This document shows positions 29,254-39,423 of a DNA stretch of 64,000 nt, one piece after another. Every line of letters starts with the position of its first letter. Within the stretch, counting starts at the first letter, position 1. The position numbers and the translations under genes are program-made. The DNA comes from Asticcacaulis excentricus (lineage in GTDB: Bacteria > Pseudomonadota > Alphaproteobacteria > Caulobacterales > Caulobacteraceae): positions 526,001 through 590,000 of the forward strand of contig NZ_AP018828.1 in the NCBI RefSeq assembly GCF_003966695.1, written 5' to 3'. The notes under the pieces were generated by a model, which saw only the letters and a program-made list of their open reading frames with translations, was not told the DNA's origin and ran no database searches.

Positions 29254-29499
29254 TTAGTTCGTCGCCTTTTCGGCGTTACGTTTGATGTTTTCGGCGGGTG
29301 GCTGATCACCCAGTTCATCAGCGGCCTTGTCCACGCCCTGCGGCAGAGCCTCTACGGCATCACCCATGCGCTCGGAACCGCTACGGTTGTCCTGCATCAG
29401 AAACACGGCACCGACCGCCAGAAGGGCGATCACGGCCACGCCAATCAGGATGAGAATGCTGTTTGTGCCCTTACCGGGGGCCGTTGTTGTGCTCGCCAT
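29254..29499 (-). CDS. Small single-pass membrane protein
   Basis: 81 aa from the ATG at 29499, with AGGAG 8 nt upstream. After about 14 polar residues there is one transmembrane helix (ILILIGVAVIALLAVGAVFL), then a charged tail (GDAVEALPQGVDKAADELGD). I do not recognise the family. The amphipathic tail could associate with the membrane surface or pair as a coiled coil. It lies downstream of and antiparallel to the tRNA-Val array. No function proposed. Confidence 0.65.
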   Translation of the reverse strand: MASTTTAPGKGTNSILILIGVAVIALLAVGAVFLMQDNRSGSERMGDAVEALPQGVDKAADELGDQPPAENIKRNAEKATN

Positions 29500-29590
29500 G
29501 GGAAGGCTCCTCTGTCTCTTCGATGGACTGAGGATAGGCGCAAGCGTGAAAGCGCTCAGCACGGATAACAGCGGTGGCGAGTAGGAGGCG

Positions 29591-29625
29591 CATAAAAAAC
29601 CGCCGGGGTTACCGGCGGTTTTTGC
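29591..29625 (-). terminator. Terminator of the autotransporter gene
   Basis: AAAACCGCCGG pairs with CCGGCGGTTTT around a 5-nt loop, followed on the minus strand by a short T run. Confidence 0.88.
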
Positions 29626-29643
29626 GGTCCGATCTGAATGCGA

Positions 29644-32600
29644 TTAGAACTGGAAGCGGGCGCGTAGTGACAGCGAGACGTTGTTGTAGGCGTCGTACTT
29701 TTCATATTCGGCTTCGATACCGAAATAGCTGTATTCGTTGGAGGCCGCAAGGCGCACACCCGCAATCGGGGCGCCGCCCTTGATGTCGCCGCCTTTGAGC
29801 GTGAACGGGGTGGCGGTGCCAAAACGCGCCACCGTATCGGCGATTTCCGCCGAGAAGTTGTTACGGTAACCGACCCAGATTTCCGGACGGAAGAGGGCGT
29901 TCTTGTTGGAGCGGCCGATATTCAGCAAGGCGGTGCCGCTGAAGATATGGCCTGTACGCTCATCCACCGACAGGTCGAACGCCGTGCCGCCGCCGGTTTC
30001 GGTATGGGCGTCTTCCTTCAGGCCGAAATAGTCGGCACTAACCATGGGGGTCAGGCTCAGCCAGCCGGCATCGACGCTGTAGGAGGCCCCGATGCTGCCC
30101 GAATAGCTGACGCCCTTCCACTTGGCGGTCGAGCTCGCGATGAAGGCGGATTCGAGGATCTGACGCTTCGATTCGAAGTTGGCGTAGCCCACGCCGCCGC
30201 GGACCCAGCTTTTCAGGCCCGAACCGTTATCCAGGCGCCAATAGGCCCCAAGAGACAGGTCGGTCGAGCTGAGGTCTTCGTCCGGCGCGCCCAACGTACC
30301 CTTGGGGTTGGTGGCGGTGTAGGCCAGATAAAGACCGGCGGCCTGAGTCGCGGTAATGCCGCGTTCGACCCCACCGGCAAAAGCAAAGCCGGTCGATTCG
30401 AAGCCCGTGACGTCTGTGCGGTCGCGATTGATCTGGAAGCCGTATTCCTGCGCCCAGTACTGGTTGACACCGGCCTGCGGGATGATCGATTGGCTGGCCA
30501 TGGTGCGCGACAGGCCGTCATTGCTTTTGGACAGGGTCAGCAGCGTTTCGCCGGAATAGTCGGGCAGGAACGACAGATAGGCCTTGTTGAAACCTTCCGC
30601 TGTGGTCGGATTGAGCAGGGCGCGCGTGGCACTGGTATTGCCCTGGGCGGCAGTCAAAACGGCATCGAAGGCCGCGAACTCATTGACCGACAGGGCGGTT
30701 TCGCTCTGTGTGCGCAGGCGTACATCGGCATAGAGCGCCGTATTGGCCGTATTGGTCGAAAGGGCGGCCTTGTACAGATAGGGGATATTGCTGTCGAGGC
30801 TGGCCTTATCAAGCGTGCCGAGCGTTATGCTCGAAGCGGTAAGAAGCGTGTAGCGCGTCGCCGGCTTGACGATGCTGGACATGCCGATCTGCACCTTGGC
30901 CCCTGTTGCGAACACGGCGGCCCCGGAGGCGGCGATAAGGGGGGTGTTGGGATTGGCCGTATCCGGCACAAAGCGTAGCGTGCCGTCCGCACTTACATTT
31001 ACTGTTGTGGCGTTGAGCTTTGAGCCGGTATCGAGATTGAGTGCGCCCTTCACGATGTCGATGGACACCGTACCGGAACCCGTCATCTTGCCGCCAACAA
31101 TGCCGTTGGTGGTGATGCTCAGACTGTTGCTGCCTGCGCCGAAGTCGATATTGCCGATGACAAAGCCACCGTCGATCTTCACCACGTCATTGCCCGAGCC
31201 CAGACGGATATCGCCTGAGATAACGGGGGCGGCGACCGTATTGTCATCCGGTTTGAGGTCGGTCTGGACAAGGGTGACGCCGGCTGTATTGCCGCTCAGG
31301 TCGATGGCCACAGCCCGGTTGTTGGTCGGGTCAACCACGCCGTTAGCGTCATCGTCGGTTTGGGTGATCGAGGCCGTGATGTTGCCGGTATTGTTCAGGC
31401 GCACCAGCGTGTTTGAGCCATCAAAAATCGCTGTCGCGTTCGACTTTGAGCCCGTCGAAGTCGCGCTGATCGTGCCGCTGACATTGACTTCGGGTACCTT
31501 AGCCCCTGAGCCGATATAGAGGGCGTAGGCGGTTTCGTTCTTGGTGGAGCTGTTGGCGGCGCGTAGGTTGCCGCCGACATTAAAGGCATTGGCGACCGTA
31601 CCGGCCAGAAGATTGGCAGCCCGCGCTTCGGCCAGGTAGGAAGAGGCCGAAACGGTGCCATTGATCAGGATGCCGTTTTCAAAGGTGACCGTGCGACCCA
31701 TGCCGCCCGTTTCGATGGCCTTGGCGACCACGCCTTCGAATACGCCGGAAGAGGCGATGCTGCCGCGCACGACCAGGCCGAACTTCTGGTTCTTGTAGGT
31801 ATCGGTCGCGGTCGTTGCGATGTTGATGGCGTTGATAGTAATGTCCTGCGTGGCCGAACCGACCTTCAGGGCCGCCGCACCGCCATATTGCGACAGGCTG
31901 GCGGCACCATCGGCCGTGTCAGTGACGCCGTTGCCGTCTTCGTCATTATTACGTTCGGCTTCCGCCTTGGCCGCGTCCGTATCCGCAATGGTGGACTGAA
32001 TCAGTATGCCCTTGGTGACATTGCCGGCGATATTAACCAGTGGTCCCGCCTGCAGCTTGTCTTCGACCTGAAGCTTGTCCAGTGTCGCCTTGTCGGGAAC
32101 TGTAGTCAGGCGGTAGCCGGTGCCTGCGACCGTGCCGTCCAGGATCAACGCGCCGGTGAGGTTGCTGGCGAGATTGAGCGCCGTGGCGTTCAGCCCCTGA
32201 GCCGTGGTGGAACCGCCGATGACGATATTGCCCGTGACGCCGCCCTCAAACGAATAGGCCCGCACATTATCACCTACAACGGTCACCGTGCTGTCGGAGT
32301 TAAAATTACCCGTCAGGGCGTTTTCAAAGCGGACACCGTAGGAATTGTTGCCTTCGACCTGAATGGCGCTGGCCGAAGCGAGGCTGACATCGCCAATGAA
32401 GGGCGTTGTGCCGACCGACCGAATGCCGTAGCGCCGCTCACCTTTGGCAAAGACCCCATCGGCAATGCCATCGGTCGGAGAATCCGTATCCGTGGGGGTG
32501 TAATCGTCGGTGACCGTGATCTTGCCGGAGAGGGTCAGGCCACTGGTGCGGCCGCCGTCAATATAGATGCCCGTGGCGTCGTCGCCCGAAGACGACATGT

Positions 32601-32850
32601 CGATCGCACCGACCACATTCACCTTGTTGTTCGAATCGATTGTGATTGCGCGCGCGCCTGCGCCCTTGAGCGTAATCGTGCCGCCTGTATCCAGCTTGAT
32701 ATCATCCGCAGCGCCCGCCGTGGTCGCCGTTGAGGTTTTAACAGGGGCGGTCGTCGAAGTGTTTATAACGACTTCGGCCTGCGCCACACCTGCGGTAACC
32801 GCGATGACCAGACCAAGGGCGGTAGCATTGAAGAGATGAGATTTGCGCAT
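29644..32850 (-). CDS. Autotransporter (type Va secretion) outer-membrane protein
   Basis: 1068 aa. A signal peptide ends at AQA (about residue 26). The passenger of about 750 residues is Gly/Asn/Thr/Val-rich and repetitive, as expected for a beta-helix. The C-terminal 280 residues or so form the autotransporter beta-barrel, ending in the classic aromatic residue (ARFQF). Two calcium-loop-like motifs D-x-D-x-N-G-x-x-D lie at 303-311 and 499-507. No protease motif recognised, so an adhesin or surface-layer role is more likely than an enzyme. Monocistronic, with a strong terminator. Confidence 0.88.
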   Translation of the reverse strand: MRKSHLFNATALGLVIAVTAGVAQAEVVINTSTTAPVKTSTATTAGAADDIKLDTGGTITLKGAGARAITIDSNNKVNVVGAIDMSSSGDDATGIYIDGGRTSGLTLSGKITVTDDYTPTDTDSPTDGIADGVFAKGERRYGIRSVGTTPFIGDVSLASASAIQVEGNNSYGVRFENALTGNFNSDSTVTVVGDNVRAYSFEGGVTGNIVIGGSTTAQGLNATALNLASNLTGALILDGTVAGTGYRLTTVPDKATLDKLQVEDKLQAGPLVNIAGNVTKGILIQSTIADTDAAKAEAERNNDEDGNGVTDTADGAASLSQYGGAAALKVGSATQDITINAINIATTATDTYKNQKFGLVVRGSIASSGVFEGVVAKAIETGGMGRTVTFENGILINGTVSASSYLAEARAANLLAGTVANAFNVGGNLRAANSSTKNETAYALYIGSGAKVPEVNVSGTISATSTGSKSNATAIFDGSNTLVRLNNTGNITASITQTDDDANGVVDPTNNRAVAIDLSGNTAGVTLVQTDLKPDDNTVAAPVISGDIRLGSGNDVVKIDGGFVIGNIDFGAGSNSLSITTNGIVGGKMTGSGTVSIDIVKGALNLDTGSKLNATTVNVSADGTLRFVPDTANPNTPLIAASGAAVFATGAKVQIGMSSIVKPATRYTLLTASSITLGTLDKASLDSNIPYLYKAALSTNTANTALYADVRLRTQSETALSVNEFAAFDAVLTAAQGNTSATRALLNPTTAEGFNKAYLSFLPDYSGETLLTLSKSNDGLSRTMASQSIIPQAGVNQYWAQEYGFQINRDRTDVTGFESTGFAFAGGVERGITATQAAGLYLAYTATNPKGTLGAPDEDLSSTDLSLGAYWRLDNGSGLKSWVRGGVGYANFESKRQILESAFIASSTAKWKGVSYSGSIGASYSVDAGWLSLTPMVSADYFGLKEDAHTETGGGTAFDLSVDERTGHIFSGTALLNIGRSNKNALFRPEIWVGYRNNFSAEIADTVARFGTATPFTLKGGDIKGGAPIAGVRLAASNEYSYFGIEAEYEKYDAYNNVSLSLRARFQF

Positions 32851-33176
32851 AGTCTCGCTTTCGCTCGTCGATTTGAATTCTCAGACAGAACAACGCGTCG
32901 CGTCATGCAATGGCGCGCCTGCCCCCAAGGAAACAATATACTGGCGGCGTTTTCCCGCCCTTATGTCAGCGGCGACTCTTCGGGACGAATATGGGCTATT
33001 CTATGTCATTGCAGACATGCGCAGGCCCGTATGTGTCGTTTGCGTCAACCCTGTTTCGTCACAGACATACACGCGAAGACACAGATTTGCCTAATGCAAA
33101 TTTTGCGCGAAGATGAATTTTCATGAAGGAAAAAGAAAGGATATGCGGGGCCACCTGAGAGAGTGTATTCTCCAGG
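32851..33176. other. Intergenic region upstream of the autotransporter
   Basis: About 325 bp with no recognisable gene. It presumably contains the autotransporter promoter on the minus strand. A hairpin (CCACCTG/CAGGTGG, about 33151-33179) sits at the tRNA-Asp 3' end and may terminate the tRNA transcript. Confidence 0.4.
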
Positions 33177-33253
33177 TGGCGCGAGTGACGGGGCTCGAAC
33201 CCGCGACCTTCGGCGTGACAGGCCGACACTCTAACCAACTGAGCTACACCCGC
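33177..33253 (-). tRNA. tRNA-Asp (anticodon GTC), copy 1
   Basis: 77 nt on the minus strand, acceptor GCGGGTG/CACTCGC, anticodon loop CTGTCAC with GTC, T-arm GGGTTCGAGCCC, encoded CCA. Identical to the copy at 33314-33390. Confidence 0.96.
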
Positions 33254-33313
33254 ATTCCTGTTCGGGCAACGACGTCTTTGGATGCGAAGGCCACCGGCTT
33301 GGGTTACAAGGGG

Positions 33314-33390
33314 TGGCGCGAGTGACGGGGCTCGAACCCGCGACCTTCGGCGTGACAGGCCGACACTCTAACCAACTGAGCTACACCCGC
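33314..33390 (-). tRNA. tRNA-Asp (anticodon GTC), copy 2
   Basis: Identical in all 77 positions to copy 1, 60 bp away on the same strand. The two are probably cotranscribed. Confidence 0.96.
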
Positions 33391-33710
33391 ATCCATATAT
33401 TGTCGTTCTCTGCGTCAGGACGTTAGCCCCGCCGAAGAGGTGCGCTAGATAGTGCGGGGCGGCCTGCGGTGTCAAGCGCCATATTGCGGAAAACCGTCAA
33501 AAAGCCATTTGGCTGTGGAAGACCGGGGAAGGCCTGAGAACGATTTTCAAGTGCAGAAAATTCGACGACATTTTTGGCATTTCCCCCGATTTTAGGCTTT
33601 TGAGTGTTTGAAGCGCGGCGCGAGGTGGTCTAATAGGCTCAGTTGAGTCTGTCCCACGAACCTTTTGCGGTGCACCATGGGTGGGGCAGAGCCAAAAGTG
33701 GGATCGTACA
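33391..33710. other. Intergenic region between tRNA-Asp and nuoA
   Basis: 320 bp that must hold the divergent promoters for the tRNA-Asp pair and the nuo operon. I see no gene and no box I can name with confidence. Confidence 0.4.
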
Positions 33711-34088
33711 ATGGAAGCCCTCCTTATAAAGTATCTGCCGATTGTGATTTTCTTCGGCATCGCCCTCGTCCTTGGGCTGGGGTTCATCATCGCGGCGCTG
33801 GTTCTGGCGCCCAAGGCCCCCGACACCGAAAAGCTTTCGGCTTACGAATGCGGCTTCAACGCCTTCGACAGCGCCCGTCAGAAGTTTGACGTGCGATTCT
33901 ATCTCGTCTCGATCCTCTTCATCATCTTCGACCTCGAAGTGGCCTTCCTCTTCCCGTGGGCGGTGTCGATGTTCGACCTACCGCAGGCGGGTATGCAGTT
34001 TGCCTTCTGGTCGATGATGGTCTTTCTGGGCGTCCTGACGGTCGGCTTTATTTATGAGTGGAACAAAGGAGCCCTGGAATGGGAGTAA
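33711..34088 (+). CDS. nuoA: NADH-quinone oxidoreductase subunit A
   Basis: 125 aa, three transmembrane helices. The conserved loop [20 protein letters not shown] lies between TM1 and TM2 and helps shape the quinone-channel entrance. The ATG at 33711 gives the normal family N-terminus. First gene of a fourteen-subunit complex I operon running to 49.2 kb; its stop overlaps the nuoB start by 10 nt. Confidence 0.96.
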   Translation: MEALLIKYLPIVIFFGIALVLGLGFIIAALVLAPKAPDTEKLSAYECGFNAFDSARQKFDVRFYLVSILFIIFDLEVAFLFPWAVSMFDLPQAGMQFAFWSMMVFLGVLTVGFIYEWNKGALEWE

Positions 34089-34639
34089 TCATTCCTGCCG
34101 GTCAGGCTGGCCGCACTACGGTTGAGGGCTACGATCCCAAGGTCCACGACAAGTTCTTTGAGGCCGTGTCCTCGGAGCTCAACGAAAAGGGCTTCCTTGT
34201 CGCTTCGGCGGACGATGTCATCACCTGGGCGCGCACCGGCTCGCTGATGTGGATGACCTTCGGTCTGGCCTGCTGCGCCGTCGAAATGATGCAGGCTTCG
34301 ATGCCGCGTTACGACATGGAGCGCTTTGGCATGGCCCCGCGCGCCTCACCGCGTCAGTCGGACCTGATGATCGTTGCCGGCACCCTGACCAACAAGATGG
34401 CGCCGGCTCTGCGCAAGGTCTATGACCAGATGCCCGATCCGCGCTACGTCCTGTCGATGGGCTCGTGCGCCAATGGCGGTGGCTATTACCACTATTCCTA
34501 CAGCGTCGTGCGCGGCTGCGACCGCATCGTACCGGTCGATGTCTATGTGCCAGGCTGCCCGCCGTCGGCCGAAGCGCTGTTGTATGGTCTTCTTCAGCTT
34601 CAGAAGAAGATTCGTCGCAACGGCACGATCCGCCGCTAA
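34079..34639 (+). CDS. nuoB: NADH-quinone oxidoreductase subunit B
   Basis: 186 aa. It binds iron-sulfur cluster N2, the last in the electron path before quinone. The ligands are visible as Cys65-Cys66 ([10 protein letters not shown]), Cys130 (MGSCANGGG) and Cys160 (VPGCPPS). The start at 34079 has AGGAG upstream and overlaps nuoA, which suggests coupled translation. Peripheral-arm subunit on the cytoplasmic side. Confidence 0.97.
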   Translation: MGVIIPAGQAGRTTVEGYDPKVHDKFFEAVSSELNEKGFLVASADDVITWARTGSLMWMTFGLACCAVEMMQASMPRYDMERFGMAPRASPRQSDLMIVAGTLTNKMAPALRKVYDQMPDPRYVLSMGSCANGGGYYHYSYSVVRGCDRIVPVDVYVPGCPPSAEALLYGLLQLQKKIRRNGTIRR

Positions 34640-34654
34640 GAGGGATTTCACGCC

Positions 34655-35269
34655 ATGTCTGAAGAAAAATTCCTCAAGATCGCCGAACAGGCCCGCGCCG
34701 ACTTCAAGGAAGCGCTGATCGACGTCATCCACGCCTTTGGCGAGCTGACCCTGGTGGTAGAGCGTGAGCGCATCATCGAGGTGCTGACCAAGCTGCGCGC
34801 CGAGCCTTATCGTTTCCACCAGCTCATTGACCTGTGCGGGGCCGACTATCCGAAGCGCGAGCGTCGTTTCGACGTCGTCTATCACCTCTTGTCGCTGACG
34901 CAGAACCTGCGCCTGCGCGTCAAGGTGATGACCGATGAAGCCGTGCCGGTGCCCAGCGTGCGCAGCGTCTATCCGAACGCTGACTGGTACGAGCGCGAAG
35001 CCTTCGATATGTACGGTATGCTGTTTTCGGGTCAGCCGGACCTGCGCCGTATCCTGACCGACTATGGCTTCTCCGGTCATCCGCTGCGCAAGGACTTCCC
35101 GATGACGGGGCATGTCGAAGTGCGCTACGACGAAGAGCAGAAGCGCGTCGTGTACGAACCGGTCAAGCTGGTTCAGGAATTCCGTCGTTTCGACTTCCTG
35201 TCGCCATGGGAAGGGGCCTCCTACGTCCTTCCGGGCGATGAGAAGGCTGCCAATCCGAACAAGGCGTAA
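34655..35269 (+). CDS. nuoC: NADH-quinone oxidoreductase subunit C
   Basis: 204 aa, with the 30-kDa subunit signature around [19 protein letters not shown] and [11 protein letters not shown]. It is a structural subunit of the connecting module of complex I, without cofactors. It is encoded separately from nuoD, unlike the NuoCD fusion of E. coli, and lies 15 bp after nuoB and 9 bp before nuoD. Confidence 0.97.
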   Translation: MSEEKFLKIAEQARADFKEALIDVIHAFGELTLVVERERIIEVLTKLRAEPYRFHQLIDLCGADYPKRERRFDVVYHLLSLTQNLRLRVKVMTDEAVPVPSVRSVYPNADWYEREAFDMYGMLFSGQPDLRRILTDYGFSGHPLRKDFPMTGHVEVRYDEEQKRVVYEPVKLVQEFRRFDFLSPWEGASYVLPGDEKAANPNKA

Positions 35270-35278
35270 AGGGTTATC

Positions 35279-36538
35279 ATGGCTGAAGACATCAAAACCC
35301 CGCTGTCCTCCTTTGTCGATCCCCGCACCGGGGCCTTCGAAGAGGTCGAGGCACGCGCCAGTTTCGACGACCGTAAATTCACCATCAATTTCGGCCCGCA
35401 ACACCCGGCGGCACACGGCGTTCTGCGTCTGGTGCTCGACCTCGACGGGGAAATCGTCGAGCGCGTCGATCCGCATATCGGCCTGCTGCACCGCGGCACC
35501 GAAAAGCTGATGGAATACCGCACCTATCTGCAGAACACGCCCTATTTCGACCGCCTCGACTACGTGGCCCCGATGAATCAGGAGCACGCCTTCTGTCTGG
35601 CGATCGAGCGCCTGCTGGGCCTTGAAGTGCCCAAGCGCGCGCAACTGATCCGCGTGCTGTTCTCGGAAATCGGTCGTATCCTGTCGCACCTTCTGAACAT
35701 CACCACTCAGGCCATGGACGTCGGCGCCCTGACGCCGCCGCTATGGGGCTTTGAGGAGCGTGAGAAGCTGATGGTGTTCTATGAGCGCGCTTGTGGCGCG
35801 CGTCTGCACGCCAACTACTTCCGTCCGGGCGGCGTCCATCAGGACCTGACGCCGGAACTGATCGACGATATCGAACAATGGTGCAAGGCATTCCCGCGCG
35901 CGCTGGCCGATATCGAGTCGCTGGTCACGGAAAACCGCATCTTCAAGCAGCGCAATGTCGATATCGGCGTGGTCAGCAAGCAGGAAGCCTATGACTGGGG
36001 CTTTACCGGCGTCATGATCCGCGGTTCGGGCATCGAGTGGGACCTGCGCAAGTCGCAGCCCTATGAATGCTATGACGAACTCGATTTCGATATCGTCATC
36101 GGCAAGAACGGCGACTGCTGGGATCGTTACCTCTGCCGCGTCGAAGAGATGCGTCAGGCTGTGAAGATCATGGAGCAGTGCGTTGAAAAGCTTCGCGTAA
36201 CTGGCGGTGAAGTGCTGGCTGCCGATCACAAGATCACGCCGCCGCGCCGCGCCGACATGAAGAATTCGATGGAAGCCCTGATCCATCACTTCAAGCTGTA
36301 CACCGAAGGCTTCAAGACCCCGCCGGGCGAAGTCTATGCCGCCGTCGAAGCCCCCAAGGGTGAGTTTGGCGTCTATCTGGTGTCGGATGGCTCTAACAAG
36401 CCGTACCGCTGCAAGATACGCGCGCCGGGCTTTGCTCACCTTCAGGCGATGGACTGGATGAACCGTGGCCACCTGCTGGCCGACGTGTCGGCCATCCTCG
36501 GCTCGCTTGACATCGTGTTCGGGGAAGTGGACCGCTGA
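35279..36538 (+). CDS. nuoD: NADH-quinone oxidoreductase subunit D
   Basis: 419 aa, 49-kDa subunit. [14 protein letters not shown] near the N-terminus lines the quinone site, with [12 protein letters not shown] following; the C-terminus [16 protein letters not shown] is typical. It forms the quinone-binding pocket with NuoB and is related to NiFe-hydrogenase large subunits. The stop overlaps the next ATG by one nucleotide (TGATG), coupling it to the extra membrane protein that follows. Confidence 0.97.
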   Translation: MAEDIKTPLSSFVDPRTGAFEEVEARASFDDRKFTINFGPQHPAAHGVLRLVLDLDGEIVERVDPHIGLLHRGTEKLMEYRTYLQNTPYFDRLDYVAPMNQEHAFCLAIERLLGLEVPKRAQLIRVLFSEIGRILSHLLNITTQAMDVGALTPPLWGFEEREKLMVFYERACGARLHANYFRPGGVHQDLTPELIDDIEQWCKAFPRALADIESLVTENRIFKQRNVDIGVVSKQEAYDWGFTGVMIRGSGIEWDLRKSQPYECYDELDFDIVIGKNGDCWDRYLCRVEEMRQAVKIMEQCVEKLRVTGGEVLAADHKITPPRRADMKNSMEALIHHFKLYTEGFKTPPGEVYAAVEAPKGEFGVYLVSDGSNKPYRCKIRAPGFAHLQAMDWMNRGHLLADVSAILGSLDIVFGEVDR

Positions 36539-36906
36539 TGCAGGGCTTTCAACTCCAAACCTGGCAAACCTTCCTGCTCGTCCTCGTGTTCCTGGCGGTG
36601 GCGCTGGGTCTGCGTCTGTGGCTGGCCAAGGCTGCGTGGGGCTATCACCCCGGCGGTATGAAGGGCTATTTGCAGGATCTGGTGCTGGAAACCGTCATTT
36701 CCTACGCGCCCATGCTGCTGATCATCTTCGGCGTCCGCATCTATATCGACGCCAACCCGCAGTATGGCCAATCCCCCATGGTGTTTGCCTCCATCGCTGT
36801 CGCTGTCGTGTCGATGATGGTCGCGCGGCGCATCCCGCTGGTCAAGGCGGCCAGTGCGCGCATGATGAAGGCCCGCAACGATCGCTGGGAGGCTTATAAG
36901 CAATGA
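36538..36906 (+). CDS. Small membrane protein encoded inside the nuo operon
   Basis: 122 aa. Three hydrophobic segments are visible (about 9-28, 58-72 and 80-96) and the C-terminus is basic (VKAASARMMKARNDRWEAYK). It does not correspond to any standard complex I subunit I know. Its ATG shares a base with the nuoD stop, so it is translated with nuoD. It is either an alphaproteobacterial accessory or assembly factor for complex I or a passenger gene. A homologue in Caulobacter at the same place is likely but not checked. Confidence 0.75.
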   Translation: MQGFQLQTWQTFLLVLVFLAVALGLRLWLAKAAWGYHPGGMKGYLQDLVLETVISYAPMLLIIFGVRIYIDANPQYGQSPMVFASIAVAVVSMMVARRIPLVKAASARMMKARNDRWEAYKQ

Positions 36907-36954
36907 GCCTGCCCGCCTATAATCCTACCGTATCCCAGATGAGAGAGGCCTGAG

Positions 36955-37620
36955 ATGTCCGTTCGCCGTCTCGCCGCCGTTCAGCCGGATAGCTTTGCGT
37001 TCAAGCCGGAAACGCTTGAAAAGGCTAACTGGTGGATTGCCAAGTATCCCGAAAACCGCCGTCAGTCGGCGGTCATCCCCATCCTGTGGCTGATCCAGAA
37101 GCAGGAGGGCTGGGTGTCGGAACCCGCCATCGCCGTCGTCGCCGAAATGCTCGGCATGGCGCGCATCCGCGTGTACGAAGTGGCCACCTTCTACACCATG
37201 TTCATGCTGGAGCCGGTGGGCTCGGCGGCGCTGATTCAGGTGTGCGGCACGACGCCGTGCCAGTTGCGCGGCTCTGAGGCCCTGATGAAGGTATGCAAGG
37301 ACAAGATCGGCCCGAAGGACAAGCTGTCGGCCGATGGCAAGTTCTACTGGCAGGAAGTCGAGTGCCTCGGCGCCTGCACCAACGCCCCGATGGCGCAGAT
37401 CAACGACTATTTCTACGAAGACCTGACGCCGGACAATCTGGCCCAGATCATCGACGATTTCGCGGCGGGCAAGACGCCGAAGACCGGCCCGTACAATGGC
37501 CGCTTCACGTCCGAACCGCTGGGCGGCGCAACCACGCTGAAAGACCCGTCGCTGTATGACGGTTCGGCGGCCAGGCCGCTCAAAATTCCCAATGCTCCGG
37601 AAGCGGAGGTCAAGGCGTAA
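36955..37620 (+). CDS. nuoE: NADH-quinone oxidoreductase subunit E
   Basis: 221 aa, 24-kDa subunit with a thioredoxin-like fold. It binds 2Fe-2S cluster N1a through CGTTPCQ and CLGACTNAP. The C-terminal extension beyond about residue 165 (Pro/Ala/Lys-rich) is longer than in E. coli NuoE, as is common in alphaproteobacteria. A GAGAGAGG ribosome-binding site precedes the ATG. Two bases separate it from nuoF. Confidence 0.96.
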   Translation: MSVRRLAAVQPDSFAFKPETLEKANWWIAKYPENRRQSAVIPILWLIQKQEGWVSEPAIAVVAEMLGMARIRVYEVATFYTMFMLEPVGSAALIQVCGTTPCQLRGSEALMKVCKDKIGPKDKLSADGKFYWQEVECLGACTNAPMAQINDYFYEDLTPDNLAQIIDDFAAGKTPKTGPYNGRFTSEPLGGATTLKDPSLYDGSAARPLKIPNAPEAEVKA

Positions 37621-37622
37621 TC

Positions 37623-38936
37623 ATGGTGGGTATTCTCGAAGACAAGGACCGCATCTTTACCAACCTCTACGGCTTCCATGACTGGGGCCTTGAGGGGGCA
37701 AAGCAACGCGGCTGCTGGAACGCGACCAGGGACATCCTCTCCTACGGGCGCGACTGGATCATCACCAATGTGAAGAATTCGGGGCTGCGCGGGCGCGGCG
37801 GTGCCGGCTTCTCGACCGGTCTGAAGTGGTCCTTCATGCCGAAGGAGGTCAAGGACCGTCCGCACTATCTCGTCGTCAATGCCGACGAGTCGGAACCGGG
37901 CACCTGTAAAGACCGCGAAATCATGCGCCACGATCCGCACCTGCTGATCGAAGGCTGCCTGATCGCGTCTTTCGCCATGCAGGCGCACGCCTGCTACATC
38001 TATATCCGTGGTGAGTATGTCTTTGAGCGCGAGCGTCTCGAAGCGGCGATCAAGCAGGCCTATGAGGCCAAGCTGGTCGGCAAGAATAACGTCCACGGCT
38101 GGGATTTCGACATCTATGTCCACCACGGTGGCGGGGCCTATATCTGCGGTGAAGAAACCGCGCTTCTCGAATCGCTGGAAGGCAAGAAGGGCCAGCCGCG
38201 TCTGAAGCCGCCGTTCCCGGCCGGTGCCGGCCTCTATGGCTGCCCGACGACGGTGAATAATGTGGAGTCCATTGCGGTTGTCGGCACCATCCTGCGTCGT
38301 GGCGCGGCATGGTTTGCCGGTTTCGGCGCGCAAAACAATACCGGCACCAAGCTGTTCTGCATTTCGGGCCACGTTGAGCGCCCGTGCAATGTCGAAGAGG
38401 CCATGTCGATTCCCTTCCGTCAGTTGATCGAAGATCACTGCGGTGGCATCCGGGGCGGTTGGGGCAATCTGAAAGCCGTCATTCCGGGCGGCTCGTCCGT
38501 GCCGATGATCCCGGCCGAACAGTGCGAAAACATGCCGATGGATTTCGACACCCTGCGCGGGCTGGGCTCTGGTCTCGGCACGGCGGCGGTGATCGTGATG
38601 GACAAATCGACCGACCTGATCAAGGCCATCGCGCGTCTCAGCTACTTCTACAAGCACGAATCCTGCGGTCAGTGCACGCCCTGCCGCGAAGGCACGGGCT
38701 GGATGTGGCGCGTGATGGAACGCATGGCCAAGGGCGACGCCGACCCCAAGGAAATCGACATCCTGCTGGACGTGACCAAGCAGGTCGAAGGCCACACCAT
38801 CTGCGCGCTGGGCGACGCGGCGGCCTGGCCGATTCAGGGCCTGATCCGTCACTTCCGTCACGAAATTGAAGATCGTATCGCGCAATATCGTTCGTCGAAG
38901 GGCAACTTCGCCGGACACTCGATTGCGGCAGAGTAG
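37623..38936 (+). CDS. nuoF: NADH-quinone oxidoreductase subunit F (NADH/FMN-binding)
   Basis: 437 aa, 51-kDa subunit. The NADH/FMN site is seen in [15 protein letters not shown] and the following [15 protein letters not shown]. Cluster N3 ligands lie in [11 protein letters not shown] and GHTICALGD. It accepts hydride from NADH through FMN and passes electrons to the iron-sulfur chain. It is followed after 8 bp by the TM2-domain gene rather than directly by nuoG. Confidence 0.97.
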   Translation: MVGILEDKDRIFTNLYGFHDWGLEGAKQRGCWNATRDILSYGRDWIITNVKNSGLRGRGGAGFSTGLKWSFMPKEVKDRPHYLVVNADESEPGTCKDREIMRHDPHLLIEGCLIASFAMQAHACYIYIRGEYVFERERLEAAIKQAYEAKLVGKNNVHGWDFDIYVHHGGGAYICGEETALLESLEGKKGQPRLKPPFPAGAGLYGCPTTVNNVESIAVVGTILRRGAAWFAGFGAQNNTGTKLFCISGHVERPCNVEEAMSIPFRQLIEDHCGGIRGGWGNLKAVIPGGSSVPMIPAEQCENMPMDFDTLRGLGSGLGTAAVIVMDKSTDLIKAIARLSYFYKHESCGQCTPCREGTGWMWRVMERMAKGDADPKEIDILLDVTKQVEGHTICALGDAAAWPIQGLIRHFRHEIEDRIAQYRSSKGNFAGHSIAAE

Positions 38937-38944
38937 GGGACGTC

Positions 38945-39385
38945 ATGCGGGGCAAGGTACTCTCATTCAGCGATGCCACGGGTCAGGGCCTGATCAGTGG
39001 CGACGACGGTCAGCGCTACAGCTTTTCGCGCGCCGATCTGATGGGCGGTGCGCGCTCCGTGGCGGCCGGTATGGCGGTGGATTTCGAAGGCTCTGAAGGC
39101 GTCGCCGTCAGCGTCTATGTCATCAAGTCCGGCATCCCTGACAAGAACAAATGGGTGGCGGCCCTCCTGACCTTCTTCTTCGGGATCTGGGGCATCCACA
39201 AATTCTATCTCGGCAAGACCAATGCCGGCATCATCATGCTCGCATGCGGCACGATTGGCTGGTTCCTGATCCTGCCGGGTCTGGCGGTGGCGTTCATCTC
39301 GTTCATCGAGTTGATCATCTACCTGTTCAAGTCCGAACAACAGTTCCATGAGGACTATGTCGCTGGCGACAAGTCCTGGTTCTGA
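38945..39385 (+). CDS. Cold-shock-like/TM2 domain fusion protein inside the nuo operon
   Basis: 146 aa. Residues 1-55 (MRGKVLSFSDATGQGLISGD) resemble a cold-shock OB-fold: an opening GKV strand, a turn and a gly-loop, but without the full RNP1 motif KGFGFI. Residues 65-135 form a TM2 domain, two helices joined by a short turn with the family landmarks FFGIWGIHKFYLGKTNAGI. The combination suggests a membrane-tethered OB fold facing the cytoplasm. It is not a complex I subunit; its position between nuoF and nuoG, in frame spacing with the operon, suggests coexpression. Function unknown. Confidence 0.82.
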   Translation: MRGKVLSFSDATGQGLISGDDGQRYSFSRADLMGGARSVAAGMAVDFEGSEGVAVSVYVIKSGIPDKNKWVAALLTFFFGIWGIHKFYLGKTNAGIIMLACGTIGWFLILPGLAVAFISFIELIIYLFKSEQQFHEDYVAGDKSWF

Positions 39386-39423
39386 CGGTTCGGAATGCTT
39401 TTTTTGTATGAGGTTTGAGGCAG

